This document shows positions 1 to 10,370 of a stretch of 64,000 nt of DNA, piece after piece. Both the position numbers and the translations under genes were made by a program. The first letter of the stretch is position 1. Each line of letters begins with the position of its first letter. The notes under the pieces were generated by a model, which saw nothing but the letters and a program-made list of their open reading frames with translations, was not told where the DNA came from and made no database searches. The stretch comes from Pseudocitrobacter vendiensis (GTDB taxonomy: Bacteria > Pseudomonadota > Gammaproteobacteria > Enterobacterales > Enterobacteriaceae): NCBI RefSeq assembly GCF_943590815.1, contig NZ_CALSBS010000014.1, forward strand, positions 1 to 64,000, in the 5' to 3' direction.

Positions 1-24
1 AGTGGGAGAGGGCCGGCGTGAGGG
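1..24. repeat. partial extragenic palindromic repeat
   Basis: The first bases hold GGGAGAGGG (4-12), a 5-base gap and GTGAGGG (18-24). The same two blocks with the same gap form the right half of the complete repeat at 62571-62622. The left half lies outside the window. It sits just past the rlmG stop codon, so it probably belongs to the terminator region of rlmG. Confidence 0.55.
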
Positions 25-31
25 ATTCGCC

Positions 32-1168
32 TTAACGGCGACGCCCCAGTTTCACCGCTTTCAGCACCACAAACTTGCTGTTGGTGGCGATAGTGGTGCA
101 GTTGCCGAAAATCTTCTTCAGCTTATGGAAGTAGTCGAGGTGACGGTTAGCCACAATATACAGCTCGCCGTTAATTTTCAGGCAACGACGCGCGTGGTGG
201 AACATCTCCCATGCCACGTTATCAGTCAGCGCATGCTGCTGATGGAACGGCGGGTTGCACAGTACCGCGTTGAAGCGGAACGGTTCGACGCCGGAAAGCG
301 CGTTGTTGATCATAAATTCACAACGATCGATGGCGTCCGGCAGGTTGCTTTCAACATTAAAGCGGCTGGAGGCCACCGCCATCGGTGATTCATCCACAAA
401 CACTACCGTTGCTTCTGGATTTTTCTCCAGCAACGTCAGGCCAATCACGCCGTTACCGCAGCCGAGATCAACAATCTCACCTTCCAGGTTTCCCGGCAGA
501 TGTTCCATAAAGAAGCGCGCGCCAATATCCAGCCCGGTGCGAGAGAAGACGTTCGCGTGGTTATGAATGGTCCACGAGGTGCCTTCCAGCGGCCAGCTCA
601 GGATCTGCGATTCGTCTGCCAGCACCGGTTTAGTGAAAGTGCAGTTGATCAGACGCGCTTTCTTCCACGCAAGCGTGGTGGTAGTCGTGCCGAGGATTTT
701 CTCGAACAGCGCCAGCGTGGAGTTGTGAATATCACGCGCTTTCGCACCGCCGATAATACGCGTTTGCGGCGTAACCACCTCGCGCAGTGCGCGCAGTTGC
801 TGCTCAAGCAGCGCCAGCGTTTTTGGGATTTTAATCAGCACGACGGCAGGCGCAGACGGATATTCAGCAGTGCTGTCGAGGAATCTGACGCTGGATTCTT
901 CAATGTCGTTATGGCGCAGGTTTTCGCGCGTGCCGAGCTCGCTGACGTAAGAGTCACCAATGCTGTAGGGCTTATGCTCCGCCAGCGCGCAGCTCAGTGC
1001 ACCGAAGCTGTCATTGAAGATCAGGACCGGGCCGTTGATTTCGGTGTCGTCCAACTGCTGCAGCAGATACTCATCCGCCGCTTCCCACGCCTGTAGCGGG
1101 TTGACGTCGTCCGTCTCCGGGAAACGTTTCAGGTTCAGTGAACGGAAACCGTTGTCTATGTGGCTCAT
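32..1168 (-). CDS. rlmG: 23S rRNA (guanine-N2)-methyltransferase RlmG
   Basis: Cytoplasmic SAM-dependent enzyme that methylates G1835 of 23S rRNA (formerly YgjO). The protein is 378 aa, the E. coli length. The C-terminal half is a Rossmann methyltransferase fold with the SAM-binding motif VDLGCGNG near residue 236 and the catalytic motif NPPF near residue 306, typical of N2-guanine methyltransferases. The N-terminal half is the degenerate duplicated domain of the RlmG/RsmC family. An upstream in-frame ATG would add 44 residues, but the start chosen here (MSHIDNG) has a GGAGG-like ribosome-binding site and matches the family. It is divergent from ygjP with 83 bp between the starts. Confidence 0.96.
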   Translation of the reverse strand: MSHIDNGFRSLNLKRFPETDDVNPLQAWEAADEYLLQQLDDTEINGPVLIFNDSFGALSCALAEHKPYSIGDSYVSELGTRENLRHNDIEESSVRFLDSTAEYPSAPAVVLIKIPKTLALLEQQLRALREVVTPQTRIIGGAKARDIHNSTLALFEKILGTTTTTLAWKKARLINCTFTKPVLADESQILSWPLEGTSWTIHNHANVFSRTGLDIGARFFMEHLPGNLEGEIVDLGCGNGVIGLTLLEKNPEATVVFVDESPMAVASSRFNVESNLPDAIDRCEFMINNALSGVEPFRFNAVLCNPPFHQQHALTDNVAWEMFHHARRCLKINGELYIVANRHLDYFHKLKKIFGNCTTIATNSKFVVLKAVKLGRRR

Positions 1169-1251
1169 CGGCCCTCCAGAATGGTAAAATTTGGCGTTAT
1201 CCCTGAAAAGGGTGCGTGAGTATACACTTTTTAATCCGATTTGGGGCTGTG

Positions 1252-1743
1252 ATGACGCAACTAACTTATCTCCAGGGCTACCCAGAACACCTGCTGGCAC
1301 AAGTGCGCACGCTTATCGCCGAACAGCGTTTAGGTGAGGTACTGGAGAAACGCTACCCGGGAACGCATGATTTTGCGACGGATAAAGCCCTCTGGCAGTA
1401 CACGCAGGATCTGAAAAGTCAGTTTCTGCGTAATGCGCCGCCAATTAACAAGGTGATGTACGACAACAAAATCCATGTTCTGAAAAATGCGTTAGGGCTT
1501 CATACCGCCGTTTCGCGCGTTCAGGGCGGAAAGCTGAAAGCCAAAGCAGAAATTCGCGTCGCCACCGTTTTTCGCCATGCGCCAGAGCCGTTTCTGCGCA
1601 TGATTGTGGTGCATGAATTAGCGCACCTGAAAGAGAAAGTGCACGACAAAGCGTTTTATCAGTTGTGCTGTCATATGGAACCGCAGTACCACCAGCTGGA
1701 GTTTGATACCCGGCTGTGGCTGACACAAATGTCATTGGGTTAA
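1252..1743 (+). CDS. ygjP: YgjP family zinc metallopeptidase-like protein
   Basis: Protein of 163 aa in the YgjP/WLM-like metallopeptidase family. The motif HELAH at residues 121-125 is the HExxH zinc-binding and catalytic signature, and histidines in the following helix (HDKAF, then HMEPQYHQ) could supply the third ligand. No signal peptide or membrane segment is seen, so it is cytoplasmic. The start at MTQLTYLQ follows the family; an in-frame ATG 36 bases upstream is less likely. The physiological substrate is not established. It is transcribed away from rlmG. Confidence 0.9.
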   Translation: MTQLTYLQGYPEHLLAQVRTLIAEQRLGEVLEKRYPGTHDFATDKALWQYTQDLKSQFLRNAPPINKVMYDNKIHVLKNALGLHTAVSRVQGGKLKAKAEIRVATVFRHAPEPFLRMIVVHELAHLKEKVHDKAFYQLCCHMEPQYHQLEFDTRLWLTQMSLG

Positions 1744-1835
1744 GACAAAATCTGAATTCGATTGTCGATCGTTATGAATTTATCCACTAACGTCTACAAT
1801 CGACGTTCCCCCGCTTTCGTTAAGGATAACGATCA

Positions 1836-2528
1836 ATGCTTCGCGTATTAGCCCGTTTTCTCCGTCGCCTTCTTTTTTCTCGACGCATGTTCAGGTTCGT
1901 CTGTTTTCTGCTTTTTGCGGCTATTGCTATGATTTTTTTCGCCAACCGGGAGATAGTCAAAGCAAGCCAGCAACTGACATGGAATGACGTCGATGCAATA
2001 CCCACGCGCAATGTCGGCCTGCTGTTAGGCGCCAAACCGGGCAACAATTACTTCGCCCGGCGGATTAACGCGGCAGCGGCATTATTTCATGCCGGAAAAG
2101 TGAAATGGCTGCTGGTGAGCGGCGATAATGGCCGTAAAAATTACGATGAATCTTCCGGCATGCAGCAGGCGCTGATTGCCAAAGGGGTGCCCGCCAGCGC
2201 TATCTTCTGTGACTACGCCGGTTTCTCTACCCTCGACTCGGTCGTGCGTGCCAATAAAGTCTTTGGCGAAAATAACATTACGATTATCTCGCAGGAATTT
2301 CATAATCAGCGCGCCATCTGGCTGGCAAAGCAATATGGCATCGATGCTATAGGCTTTAACGCGCCAGACCTGGAGAATAAGCGTGGAACGTACACACGCC
2401 TGCGGGAAAAACTCGCCCGCGTCAGCGCACTGATTGATGCCCAAATCCTTCACAGGCAACCCAAATATCTCGGCCCCACGGTGGTGATTGGCCCAAACAG
2501 CGAGCATGGTTGCCCCGCCACGAAATAA
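1836..2528 (+). CDS. ygjQ: SanA/YdcF-like DUF218 membrane protein YgjQ
   Basis: Protein of 230 aa, the E. coli YgjQ length. An arginine-rich N-terminus precedes a single hydrophobic segment at about residues 19-36, then a periplasmic DUF218 domain starting near the motif GLLLGAKP and including the conserved WLLVSGDNG. This is the same architecture as SanA, which affects envelope barrier function and vancomycin sensitivity. The specific role of YgjQ is unknown. The gene lies 92 bp after ygjP and 81 bp before ygjR, so the three may be co-transcribed. Confidence 0.88.
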   Translation: MLRVLARFLRRLLFSRRMFRFVCFLLFAAIAMIFFANREIVKASQQLTWNDVDAIPTRNVGLLLGAKPGNNYFARRINAAAALFHAGKVKWLLVSGDNGRKNYDESSGMQQALIAKGVPASAIFCDYAGFSTLDSVVRANKVFGENNITIISQEFHNQRAIWLAKQYGIDAIGFNAPDLENKRGTYTRLREKLARVSALIDAQILHRQPKYLGPTVVIGPNSEHGCPATK

Positions 2529-2609
2529 GTGCGTTACCGCGCACTCAATTTGTCACGCCCGCGTGCTACATTGAAGGAAGATCCCCTTTTATGGAGCACG
2601 TCAGCGTCT

Positions 2610-3608
2610 ATGATACGTTTCGCAGTCATTGGTACAAACTGGATAACCAAACAGTTTGTCGATGCCGCCCACGAGACCGGCAAATATAAGCTCACCGCTA
2701 TCTACTCCCGCAGCCTTGAGCAGGCCCAAACCTTCGCCAACGATTACCCCGTCGAGCATCTCTTTACTTCGCTTGAAGCGATGGCGCAAAGTGATGCCAT
2801 TGATGCGGTGTATATCGCCAGCCCAAATTCATTCCATTTCCCGCAAACGCAGCTTTTCTTAGGCCATAAAAAGCACGTGATTTGTGAGAAGCCGCTGGCG
2901 TCAAACCTGCGCGAAGTGGAAGCCGCGATTGAAACCGCGCGCGAAAATCAGGTGGTGCTATTTGAAGCGTTTAAAACTGCCAGCCTGCCAAATTTCCTGC
3001 TTTTGCAGCAGTCGTTAAGCAAAGTGGGTAAGGTGCGTAAAGCGCTCATCAACTACTGCCAGTACTCGTCCCGCTACCAGCGTTATCTCGACGGTGAAAA
3101 CCCAAATACCTTTAATCCGGCGTTCTCTAACGGTTCGATTATGGATATCGGTTTTTATTGCCTGGCCTCAGCGGTCGCGCTGTGGGGCGAGCCGCACGGC
3201 GTGCAGGCATCCGCGAGCCTGCTGGAAAGCGGCGTAGATGCGCACGGTCTGGTGGTGCTCGATTATGGCGATTTCAGCGTTACCCTTCAGCACTCAAAAG
3301 TGAGTGACTCGGTGCTGCCAAGCGAAATCCAGGGCGAAGAGGGTTCGCTGGTCATTGAGAAGATTTCCGAATGCCAGAAAGTCACCTTCGTGCCGCGCGG
3401 CGGCAAAGCGCAGGATCTCACTCAGCCTCAGCATATTAATACTATGCTGTATGAAGCAGAGGTCTTTGCCCGTCTGGTCGAAACCAATGAAGTGAATCAT
3501 CCGGGGCTTGCTGTCAGCCGTACAACAGCGAAACTGCAAACGGAGATTCGCCGCCAGACTGGCGTCACCTTCCCTGCTGATGACATCAGTGAGCAGGTAC
3601 CAGCGTAA
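2610..3608 (+). CDS. ygjR: Gfo/Idh/MocA family oxidoreductase YgjR
   Basis: Predicted NAD(P)-dependent oxidoreductase of 332 aa. The N-terminus has a Rossmann fold (FAVIGTNWI, residues 4-12). The family motif EKPLA begins at residue 93 and contains the lysine that contacts cofactor and substrate. The C-terminal domain is the usual alpha/beta substrate domain. The start at MIRFAVIG is chosen by homology; the open frame extends 27 codons upstream without a convincing ribosome-binding site. The substrate is not known. The manganese-riboswitch leader of alx begins about 60 bp downstream. Confidence 0.9.
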   Translation: MIRFAVIGTNWITKQFVDAAHETGKYKLTAIYSRSLEQAQTFANDYPVEHLFTSLEAMAQSDAIDAVYIASPNSFHFPQTQLFLGHKKHVICEKPLASNLREVEAAIETARENQVVLFEAFKTASLPNFLLLQQSLSKVGKVRKALINYCQYSSRYQRYLDGENPNTFNPAFSNGSIMDIGFYCLASAVALWGEPHGVQASASLLESGVDAHGLVVLDYGDFSVTLQHSKVSDSVLPSEIQGEEGSLVIEKISECQKVTFVPRGGKAQDLTQPQHINTMLYEAEVFARLVETNEVNHPGLAVSRTTAKLQTEIRRQTGVTFPADDISEQVPA

Positions 3609-3670
3609 AGCTATGTAAAACGGATGTTACAGGTCATTGACGTCGTCGATGGCCTGTAATATTTTGTAAC

Positions 3671-3833
3671 CTGCAAAGGGGAGTAACTTCCTTGCCGGTG
3701 GATCGTCATTACGATATGTGAAAAACCATATCCGGTCGCCGGGCAATAAAACGTATGCACCTTCGGGCAACCGTTTGAAGTGCATACTTTTTGTTGTAAG
3801 TGAGACCTTGCCGGAAGGCGAGGTCTATGCATA
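3671..3833 (+). promoter_or_regulatory. yybP-ykoY manganese riboswitch (alx 5' leader, SraF region)
   Basis: The leader contains the hallmark yybP-ykoY blocks: CAAAGGGGAGTAA near 3673, a central variable arm, and GAGACCTTGCCGG followed by AGGCGAGGTCTATGC at 3802-3830, which pairs back on itself. In E. coli this leader of alx responds to manganese and alkaline pH and was also described as the sRNA SraF. A long hairpin with a T run follows directly (separate entry), which fits control of transcription or translation of alx. The 5' boundary is approximate. Confidence 0.9.
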
Positions 3834-3879
3834 AAAAAGCAGCGGCTGACGTCTTCCGACATTAGCCGTTTTTTTATGC
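3829..3879 (+). terminator. long hairpin/terminator inside the alx leader
   Basis: Nearly perfect stem: CGGCTGACGTC pairs with GACATTAGCCG across a TTCC loop. The flanking GCATAAAAAA and TTTTTTTATGC can extend it by about ten more pairs. The T run directly after the GC stem makes it look like an intrinsic terminator. It ends a few bases before the alx ribosome-binding site AAGGA (3882-3886), so it is probably the expression platform of the riboswitch. Confidence 0.75.
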
Positions 3880-3894
3880 GTAAGGAAAATATCT

Positions 3895-4863
3895 ATGAAT
3901 AGTGTCGGCACACCGTTGCTGTGGGGCGGATTCGCTGTCGTCGTCGTGATCATGTTAGCCATCGACCTGATGTTGCAGGGCCGACGCGGCGCTAACGCCA
4001 TGACCATGAAACAGGCTGCGGCCTGGTCTATCGTCTGGGTCACGCTCTCGTTGTTGTTCAACGCTGCCTTCTGGTGGTATCTGGCTGAGACACAGGGTCG
4101 CGCGGTGGCCGATCCACAAGCGCTCGCCTTCCTTACCGGTTATCTGATTGAGAAATCGCTGGCCGTCGATAACGTCTTCGTCTGGTTGATGCTGTTCAGC
4201 TACTTCTCCGTACCACCTGCGCTGCAACGACGCGTACTGGTTTACGGTGTGCTGGGCGCGATCGTGCTGCGTACGGTTATGATCTTCGCCGGAAGCTGGC
4301 TCATCACCCAGTTTGAATGGCTGCTGTATGTGTTCGGCGCATTCCTGCTGTTCACCGGCATCAAAATGGCGCTGGCGAAAGAAGATGAGAGCGGCATCGG
4401 CGATAAACCGCTGGTGCGCTGGCTGCGCGGTCATCTGCGCATGACCGATAAGATAGAGAGCGAGCACTTCTTTGTGCGTCAAAAAGGCGTTGTCTACGCC
4501 ACGCCGCTGTTGCTGGTGCTGATTCTTGTCGAGTTCAGCGACATTATTTTCGCCGTCGACAGCATTCCGGCGATCTTCGCGGTCACTACCGATCCGTTTA
4601 TCGTACTGACCTCTAACCTGTTCGCTATTCTCGGCCTGCGCGCAATGTACTTCCTGCTGGCGGGCGTGGCAGAGCGCTTCTCGATGCTTAAATATGGCCT
4701 GGCGGTGATCCTGGTGTTTATCGGTATCAAGATGCTGATTGTCGATTTCTACCATATCCCGATCGCGATTTCCCTTGGGGTCGTAGGCGGTATTCTGGTA
4801 CTGACGCTGTTGATCAATGCCTGGGTCAACCACCAGAACGATAAAAAGCTGGAGACAAAATAA
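3895..4863 (+). CDS. alx: TerC-family manganese exporter Alx
   Basis: Inner-membrane protein of 322 aa with about nine transmembrane segments, TerC family. Alx exports Mn2+ and is induced by alkaline pH and high manganese. Conserved acidic intramembrane motifs are visible: [12 protein letters not shown] in the N-terminal half and the paired [15 protein letters not shown] in the C-terminal half, both typical of TerC metal sites. The ATG at 3895 is 8 bases after AAGGA. The gene stands alone behind a yybP-ykoY riboswitch and is followed by a strong hairpin terminator. Confidence 0.95.
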   Translation: MNSVGTPLLWGGFAVVVVIMLAIDLMLQGRRGANAMTMKQAAAWSIVWVTLSLLFNAAFWWYLAETQGRAVADPQALAFLTGYLIEKSLAVDNVFVWLMLFSYFSVPPALQRRVLVYGVLGAIVLRTVMIFAGSWLITQFEWLLYVFGAFLLFTGIKMALAKEDESGIGDKPLVRWLRGHLRMTDKIESEHFFVRQKGVVYATPLLLVLILVEFSDIIFAVDSIPAIFAVTTDPFIVLTSNLFAILGLRAMYFLLAGVAERFSMLKYGLAVILVFIGIKMLIVDFYHIPIAISLGVVGGILVLTLLINAWVNHQNDKKLETK

Positions 4864-4870
4864 GAGGTGG

Positions 4871-4893
4871 CCCCGGTGAATTTTTCACCGGGG
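4871..4893 (+). terminator. alx terminator
   Basis: Perfect 10-bp stem CCCCGGTGAA/TTCACCGGGG with a 3-base loop, 7 bases after the alx stop codon. The following T run is weak (TTGTCCCCTTGAGTTTT). Confidence 0.75.
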
Positions 4894-5073
4894 TTGTCCC
4901 CTTGAGTTTTCTATCAATGTCAAAATATTGTTTATAGATAGTTAAAAAATAAGATCCGCGATAAAAAACCAGTATTTTGCACTTCCCCCCGGCCGCCGTT
5001 TCTTTATACTCGACTGTGCAAACATTTGTTACATTCTGACAAAGAGTACCTCCAGAGTACGTCAGAATGGCAG

Positions 5074-5082
5074 CCACAACAC
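5074..5082 (+). promoter_or_regulatory. candidate GcvB sRNA target site in the sstT leader
   Basis: CCACAACAC lies just upstream of the sstT Shine-Dalgarno AAGGA (5087-5091). It matches the CA-rich target sequence (CACAACAY) of the GU-rich R1 seed of GcvB. sstT is an established GcvB target in E. coli and Salmonella. The assignment rests on sequence match and precedent; gcvB is not in this window. Confidence 0.5.
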
Positions 5083-5098
5083 GCTCAAGGAAACAGAA

Positions 5099-6343
5099 AT
5101 GACAACGCAACCAACAAGCGGATTACTCCGCAGGTTCACTCAGGGTAGTCTGGTAAAAAAAATTCTCGTCGGGTTGGTTCTCGGTATTTTGCTGGCATGG
5201 GTTTCTAAACCCGCGGCTATCGCCGTTGGCCTTCTGGGTACGCTGTTCGTCGGTGCGCTGAAAGCGGTCGCCCCGGTGCTGGTACTTATGCTGGTCATGG
5301 CCTCTATCGCCAACCATCAGCAGGGTCAAAAAACCAGTATTCGCCCAATATTATTCCTTTATCTGTTAGGCACATTCAGCGCGGCGCTTACCGCTGTCGT
5401 CTTCAGTTTCCTCTTCCCCTCAACGCTGCATCTCTCAAGTTCAGCCACTGATATCGTGCCGCCTTCAGGCATCGTTGAAGTGATGCGGGGTTTGCTGATG
5501 AGCGTAGTCGCTAACCCTATTCACGCGCTGCTTAACGCTAACTATATCGGTATTCTGGTGTGGGCTGTGGGACTGGGTTTCGCGCTTCGCCATGGTAATG
5601 AATCCACCAAAAACCTGGTCAATGATTTCTCAAATGCTGTGACATTTATGGTGAAGCTGGTGATTAGCTTTGCGCCAATCGGTATCTTTGGCCTGGTGGC
5701 GTCCACCCTGGCGACGACCGGCTTCGAAACGCTTTGGGGATATGCGCAGTTGTTGCTGGTTCTGGTAGGCTGCATGTTGCTGGTCGCTCTGGTCATTAAC
5801 CCGCTGCTGGTGTGGTGGAAAATCCGCCGTAACCCTTTCCCGTTGGTACTAATGTGCCTGCGTGAAAGCGGTGTCTATGCGTTCTTTACCCGCAGTTCTG
5901 CGGCCAACATTCCGGTTAATATGGCGCTGTGTGAAAAACTGAATCTGGATAAAGACACCTATTCTGTTTCTATTCCGCTGGGAGCCACCATCAATATGGC
6001 CGGCGCGGCAATCACTATCACGGTACTCACTCTGGCGGCGGTCAGCACGCTGGGTATTCCGGTTGATTTGCCCACGGCGCTGCTGCTGAGCGTCGTCGCC
6101 TCATTGTGCGCCTGTGGGGCATCCGGCGTGGCGGGCGGTTCACTGCTGCTCATTCCGCTGGCCTGTAATATGTTCGGTATTCCCAACGATATCGCCATGC
6201 AGGTGGTCGCCGTCGGCTTCATCATCGGCGTGCTGCAGGACTCCTGTGAAACGGCGCTGAACTCCTCTACCGACGTCTTGTTTACGGCTGCGGCCTGCAT
6301 CGCAGAAGACGAGCGTCTGGCTAAAAACGCGCTGCGTAGTTAA
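5099..6343 (+). CDS. sstT: Na+/serine-threonine symporter SstT
   Basis: Inner-membrane sodium-coupled L-serine and L-threonine importer, 414 aa as in E. coli, in the dicarboxylate/amino acid:cation symporter (DAACS) family. The C-terminal half carries the diagnostic re-entrant hairpin motifs, including the serine-rich [14 protein letters not shown] and the [18 protein letters not shown] region that bind substrate and Na+. Eight or nine hydrophobic segments are visible. It is a monocistronic unit with its own leader and a terminator overlapping the ygjV end. It complements TdcC and the serine/threonine catabolic genes farther along the window. Confidence 0.96.
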   Translation: MTTQPTSGLLRRFTQGSLVKKILVGLVLGILLAWVSKPAAIAVGLLGTLFVGALKAVAPVLVLMLVMASIANHQQGQKTSIRPILFLYLLGTFSAALTAVVFSFLFPSTLHLSSSATDIVPPSGIVEVMRGLLMSVVANPIHALLNANYIGILVWAVGLGFALRHGNESTKNLVNDFSNAVTFMVKLVISFAPIGIFGLVASTLATTGFETLWGYAQLLLVLVGCMLLVALVINPLLVWWKIRRNPFPLVLMCLRESGVYAFFTRSSAANIPVNMALCEKLNLDKDTYSVSIPLGATINMAGAAITITVLTLAAVSTLGIPVDLPTALLLSVVASLCACGASGVAGGSLLLIPLACNMFGIPNDIAMQVVAVGFIIGVLQDSCETALNSSTDVLFTAAACIAEDERLAKNALRS

Positions 6344-6350
6344 TTTTTTC

Positions 6351-6380
6351 CCCCTTCGCCGTCAGGCGGAGGGGCTTTCT
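6351..6380 (+). terminator. sstT terminator overlapping the ygjV 3' end
   Basis: CCCCTTCGCC (6351-6360), loop GTCA, GGCGGAGGGG (6365-6374), followed by CTTTCTTCC. The stem includes the last codons and the stop codon of the convergent ygjV. No T run is present on the opposite strand, so it serves sstT. Confidence 0.7.
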
Positions 6381-6913
6381 TCCTGTGTTTTCTTCTCAAC
6401 ATTGAACGGGTCTATTCCACGACGCTGCATGCGCCAGAAACGGATAATATTCAGTCCGTTCATTACCAGAAAACTTCCTTCAATCATCGTGCCGCCAATT
6501 GAGCCAAGCCAGAAGTTATGGATAACCCAGCAGGCCGTTGAGCACCACATTACGCAGCGTACCGACAACCCTTTGCAGCGAAACAATGCCCACGTACTGG
6601 CCACCGTACCGGCAATCGGTAACAGTTCCATGGCGTGGTGTAGCTTGCTTAACCCGAGGATCAACGTCAGGGCGATAAACACAAACATCACCCAGATGCG
6701 TCGGGTATACACCGAGATGATGGTACGGATAACGTTGAGTTCGGCGCTCATCCCTGCCGGGATGGCTCCCATCAGAAAGAAATGCACGCCAATCGTCGCA
6801 CTGTAGAGGGAGAGCTGAAACTTGAAGCGCCGTTCATCGCGGTTGATGAAGGTGGTGATACCGATTATAAACGCGAGTACACCTACGCCCTGGGCGAGCC
6901 AATACGCAGTCAT
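6362..6913 (-). CDS. ygjV: YgjV family inner-membrane protein
   Basis: Small polytopic membrane protein of 183 aa, matching E. coli YgjV in length and in motifs such as FWRMQRRGIDPF near the C-terminus. Five or six hydrophobic helices are evident. The start at MTAYWLAQG is preceded by AAGGA at good spacing; an upstream ATG would add eight residues. Function is unknown, and the family is only described as an inner-membrane protein. It is convergent with sstT and its stop codon lies inside the sstT terminator hairpin. Confidence 0.88.
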   Translation of the reverse strand: MTAYWLAQGVGVLAFIIGITTFINRDERRFKFQLSLYSATIGVHFFLMGAIPAGMSAELNVIRTIISVYTRRIWVMFVFIALTLILGLSKLHHAMELLPIAGTVASTWALFRCKGLSVRCVMWCSTACWVIHNFWLGSIGGTMIEGSFLVMNGLNIIRFWRMQRRGIDPFNVEKKTQEESPSA

Positions 6914-6940
6914 GGAGAGGTCCTTGTTGAACACCATAAA

Positions 6941-6975
6941 AAAACGGCGTTTCAGGAAGTGAAACGCCGTTTTAT
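6941..6975 (-). terminator. uxaCA operon terminator
   Basis: Near-perfect inverted repeat AAAACGGCGTTTC/GAAACGCCGTTTT with a 7-base loop between the end of uxaA and the start of ygjV. Read on the minus strand it ends in a run of seven Ts. It separates the uxaCA transcript from ygjV. Confidence 0.85.
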
Positions 6976-6995
6976 CGTATCAGATCACATTTTTA

Positions 6996-8483
6996 TTACA
7001 ATGTGACACCGCTCTTAAAGATCGCCAGCTCGCGGAAATCATTGCGTTCGTTGCAGGTCTCTTTGCCGTTGGCAAAATCAACAATCACATCAACAAACTC
7101 GTTCAGCAACTGCGGCATCGCTTTGCCATGAATCAGCTGACCCGCGTCGAAGTCGATCCAGTGTTTTTTCTTTGCCGCCAGTTCACTGTTGGTGGCAATT
7201 TTCACCGTCGGCACAAAACCGCCGTACGGCGTGCCGCGACCGGTGCTGAACAGCACCATATGACAGCCCGCTCCCGCCAGTGCACTGGTCGCAACCGCGT
7301 CGTTACCCGGCGCGCTCAGCAGGTTCAGGCCAGGCGTTTTCAGACGTTCGCCGTAGCGCAGTACGTCCACCACTTTGCTGGAACCCGCTTTTTGCGTGCA
7401 GCCCAGCGATTTATCTTCCAGCGTGGTGATGCCACCGGCTTTGTTACCCGGTGATGGATTCTCGTAGATAGGCTGGTCATGGGCAATGAAGTACTGCTTG
7501 AAGTCATTGACCATCGTCACCAGTTTTTCAAACGTAGCTTCGTCACGGCAGTGGCTCATCAGGAGCTGTTCCGCGCCAAACATTTCCGGCACTTCGGTCA
7601 GCACGGTAGTGCCGCCGTTGGCAATCACGTAGTCGGAGAAGCGACCCAGCATTGGGTTGGCGGTGATCCCGGAGAGGCCGTCGGAACCGCCGCACTCGAG
7701 GCCAAACTTCAGCTCGCTCAGCTTGCCTGGTACGCGCTTATCATTACGCATCACGTTGTACAGCTGATGGAGATGCTCAATCCCCGCTTCCACTTCATCG
7801 TCCTGGTGTTGGCAAATCATAAAGTGAACGCGGTCGGCATCAAAGTCACCCAGCGTTTCGCGGAAGGCATCAACCTGGTTGTTTTCACAGCCAAGACCAA
7901 TCACCAGCACCGCGCCCGCGTTAGGGTGACGCACCATGTTTTGCAGCATGGTGCGGGTATTAATATGGTCGTCGCCCAGTTGAGAGCAGCCGTAGGTGTG
8001 ACTGAAGAGATGCACGCCATCGGTACCTTCGGCGTCATTGGTCTCTTTCAGGAAGCGAGTCTGGATCTGACGCGCGATGCCGTTAACACAGCCCACAGTA
8101 GGCAGGATCCAGATTTCGTTACGCACCCCAACGTCACCGTTAGCGCGACGATAAATGTTGATATCGCGATCTGCCGGTTGCGCCGCTTCAGGCTGGAAAT
8201 CGGGTTGATAGCTATACGTATCCAGATCGCTCAGATTGGTACGCGTATTGTGCGAGTGAATATGTTCACCTGCCGCAATATCTACCAGCGCATGGCCAAT
8301 CGGTAAACCATACTTAATGACGTTTTCACCTTTGGCGATAGGGCACAACGTGAATTTATGCCCACGCGCTACCGCCTGACGGAGCGTTACCGTCTGGTTG
8401 TCGACCGAAACTTCCGTGCCTTCAGCCAAATCCGCTAATGCTACCGCAACGTTATCCAGCGCATGGATCTTGATGTATTGCAT
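6996..8483 (-). CDS. uxaA: altronate dehydratase UxaA
   Basis: Converts D-altronate to 2-dehydro-3-deoxy-D-gluconate in galacturonate degradation; an iron-dependent cytoplasmic enzyme. It is 495 aa, exactly the E. coli length. An N-terminal SAF-like domain (about residues 1-90) is followed by the UxaA/GarD catalytic domain with conserved cysteine and glycine motifs: GLGCENNQVDAF, FGLECGGSDGLSG and DKSLGCTQKAGSS. It is paralogous to garD in this window ([11 protein letters not shown]). Second gene of uxaCA, 14 bp after uxaC, and it ends at a strong terminator. Confidence 0.97.
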   Translation of the reverse strand: MQYIKIHALDNVAVALADLAEGTEVSVDNQTVTLRQAVARGHKFTLCPIAKGENVIKYGLPIGHALVDIAAGEHIHSHNTRTNLSDLDTYSYQPDFQPEAAQPADRDINIYRRANGDVGVRNEIWILPTVGCVNGIARQIQTRFLKETNDAEGTDGVHLFSHTYGCSQLGDDHINTRTMLQNMVRHPNAGAVLVIGLGCENNQVDAFRETLGDFDADRVHFMICQHQDDEVEAGIEHLHQLYNVMRNDKRVPGKLSELKFGLECGGSDGLSGITANPMLGRFSDYVIANGGTTVLTEVPEMFGAEQLLMSHCRDEATFEKLVTMVNDFKQYFIAHDQPIYENPSPGNKAGGITTLEDKSLGCTQKAGSSKVVDVLRYGERLKTPGLNLLSAPGNDAVATSALAGAGCHMVLFSTGRGTPYGGFVPTVKIATNSELAAKKKHWIDFDAGQLIHGKAMPQLLNEFVDVIVDFANGKETCNERNDFRELAIFKSGVTL

Positions 8484-8497
8484 ATCAACCCCGGACC

Positions 8498-9979
<1,482 letters not shown>

Positions 9980-10119
9980 TCAAGCCGAAGATTTTTTCGT
10001 GAGTTAGATCAATAAAAATTGACAAAAAATGACATTAAAAAACTAAAAAAAGCGACCAAAGCCGCGCCATGACTGACTTCAAGCCCTACCACCTATACCC
10101 ACACGTAAAATACCTCTTT

Positions 10120-10135
10120 TGTGACAGCATTCACC
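10120..10135. promoter_or_regulatory. candidate CRP site, uxaCA-exuT region
   Basis: TGTGACAGCATTCACC matches the CRP consensus TGTGA-N6-TCACA at 9 of 10 core positions. It lies between the divergent uxaCA and exuT units, which are known to be catabolite-controlled in E. coli. Confidence 0.65.
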
Positions 10136-10139
10136 TTTT

Positions 10140-10157
10140 AAAGTTGTATGACAAGTT
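10140..10157. promoter_or_regulatory. candidate ExuR operator near exuT
   Basis: AAAGTTGTATGACAAGTT matches the ExuR/UxuR consensus at 13 of 18 positions, with an inner inverted repeat TTGT-N3-ACAA. It directly follows the CRP-like site. Confidence 0.5.
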
Positions 10158-10370
10158 ATTGTGCACCCCGTCAAACATAAGCCGACGGAATGCATTGTTG
10201 GTGAAAGATACACCTGACTTAACGGTACGGATACCGAATTAAGCACAAGTACGAAGGCAAGGTTCGGGTCGTACCGGGTTCTCCCGGTAAGCCCCTCGAT
10301 TGAGACATCCTCCCGTAGTACTGGATGAAGACCGTATGAAGATGCGGAATAACGACACGATGAGGTTTAC

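Noticed and set aside
3955-4833. 292-codon open frame on the minus strand across alx
   Set aside because: Antisense shadow of alx: composition is rich in His, Gln and Arg with no recognisable domain and no ribosome-binding site.
6996-8483. uxaA and garD considered as a recent duplication within the window
   Set aside because: They share family motifs but differ strongly in sequence and length; they are old paralogues present in all relatives.
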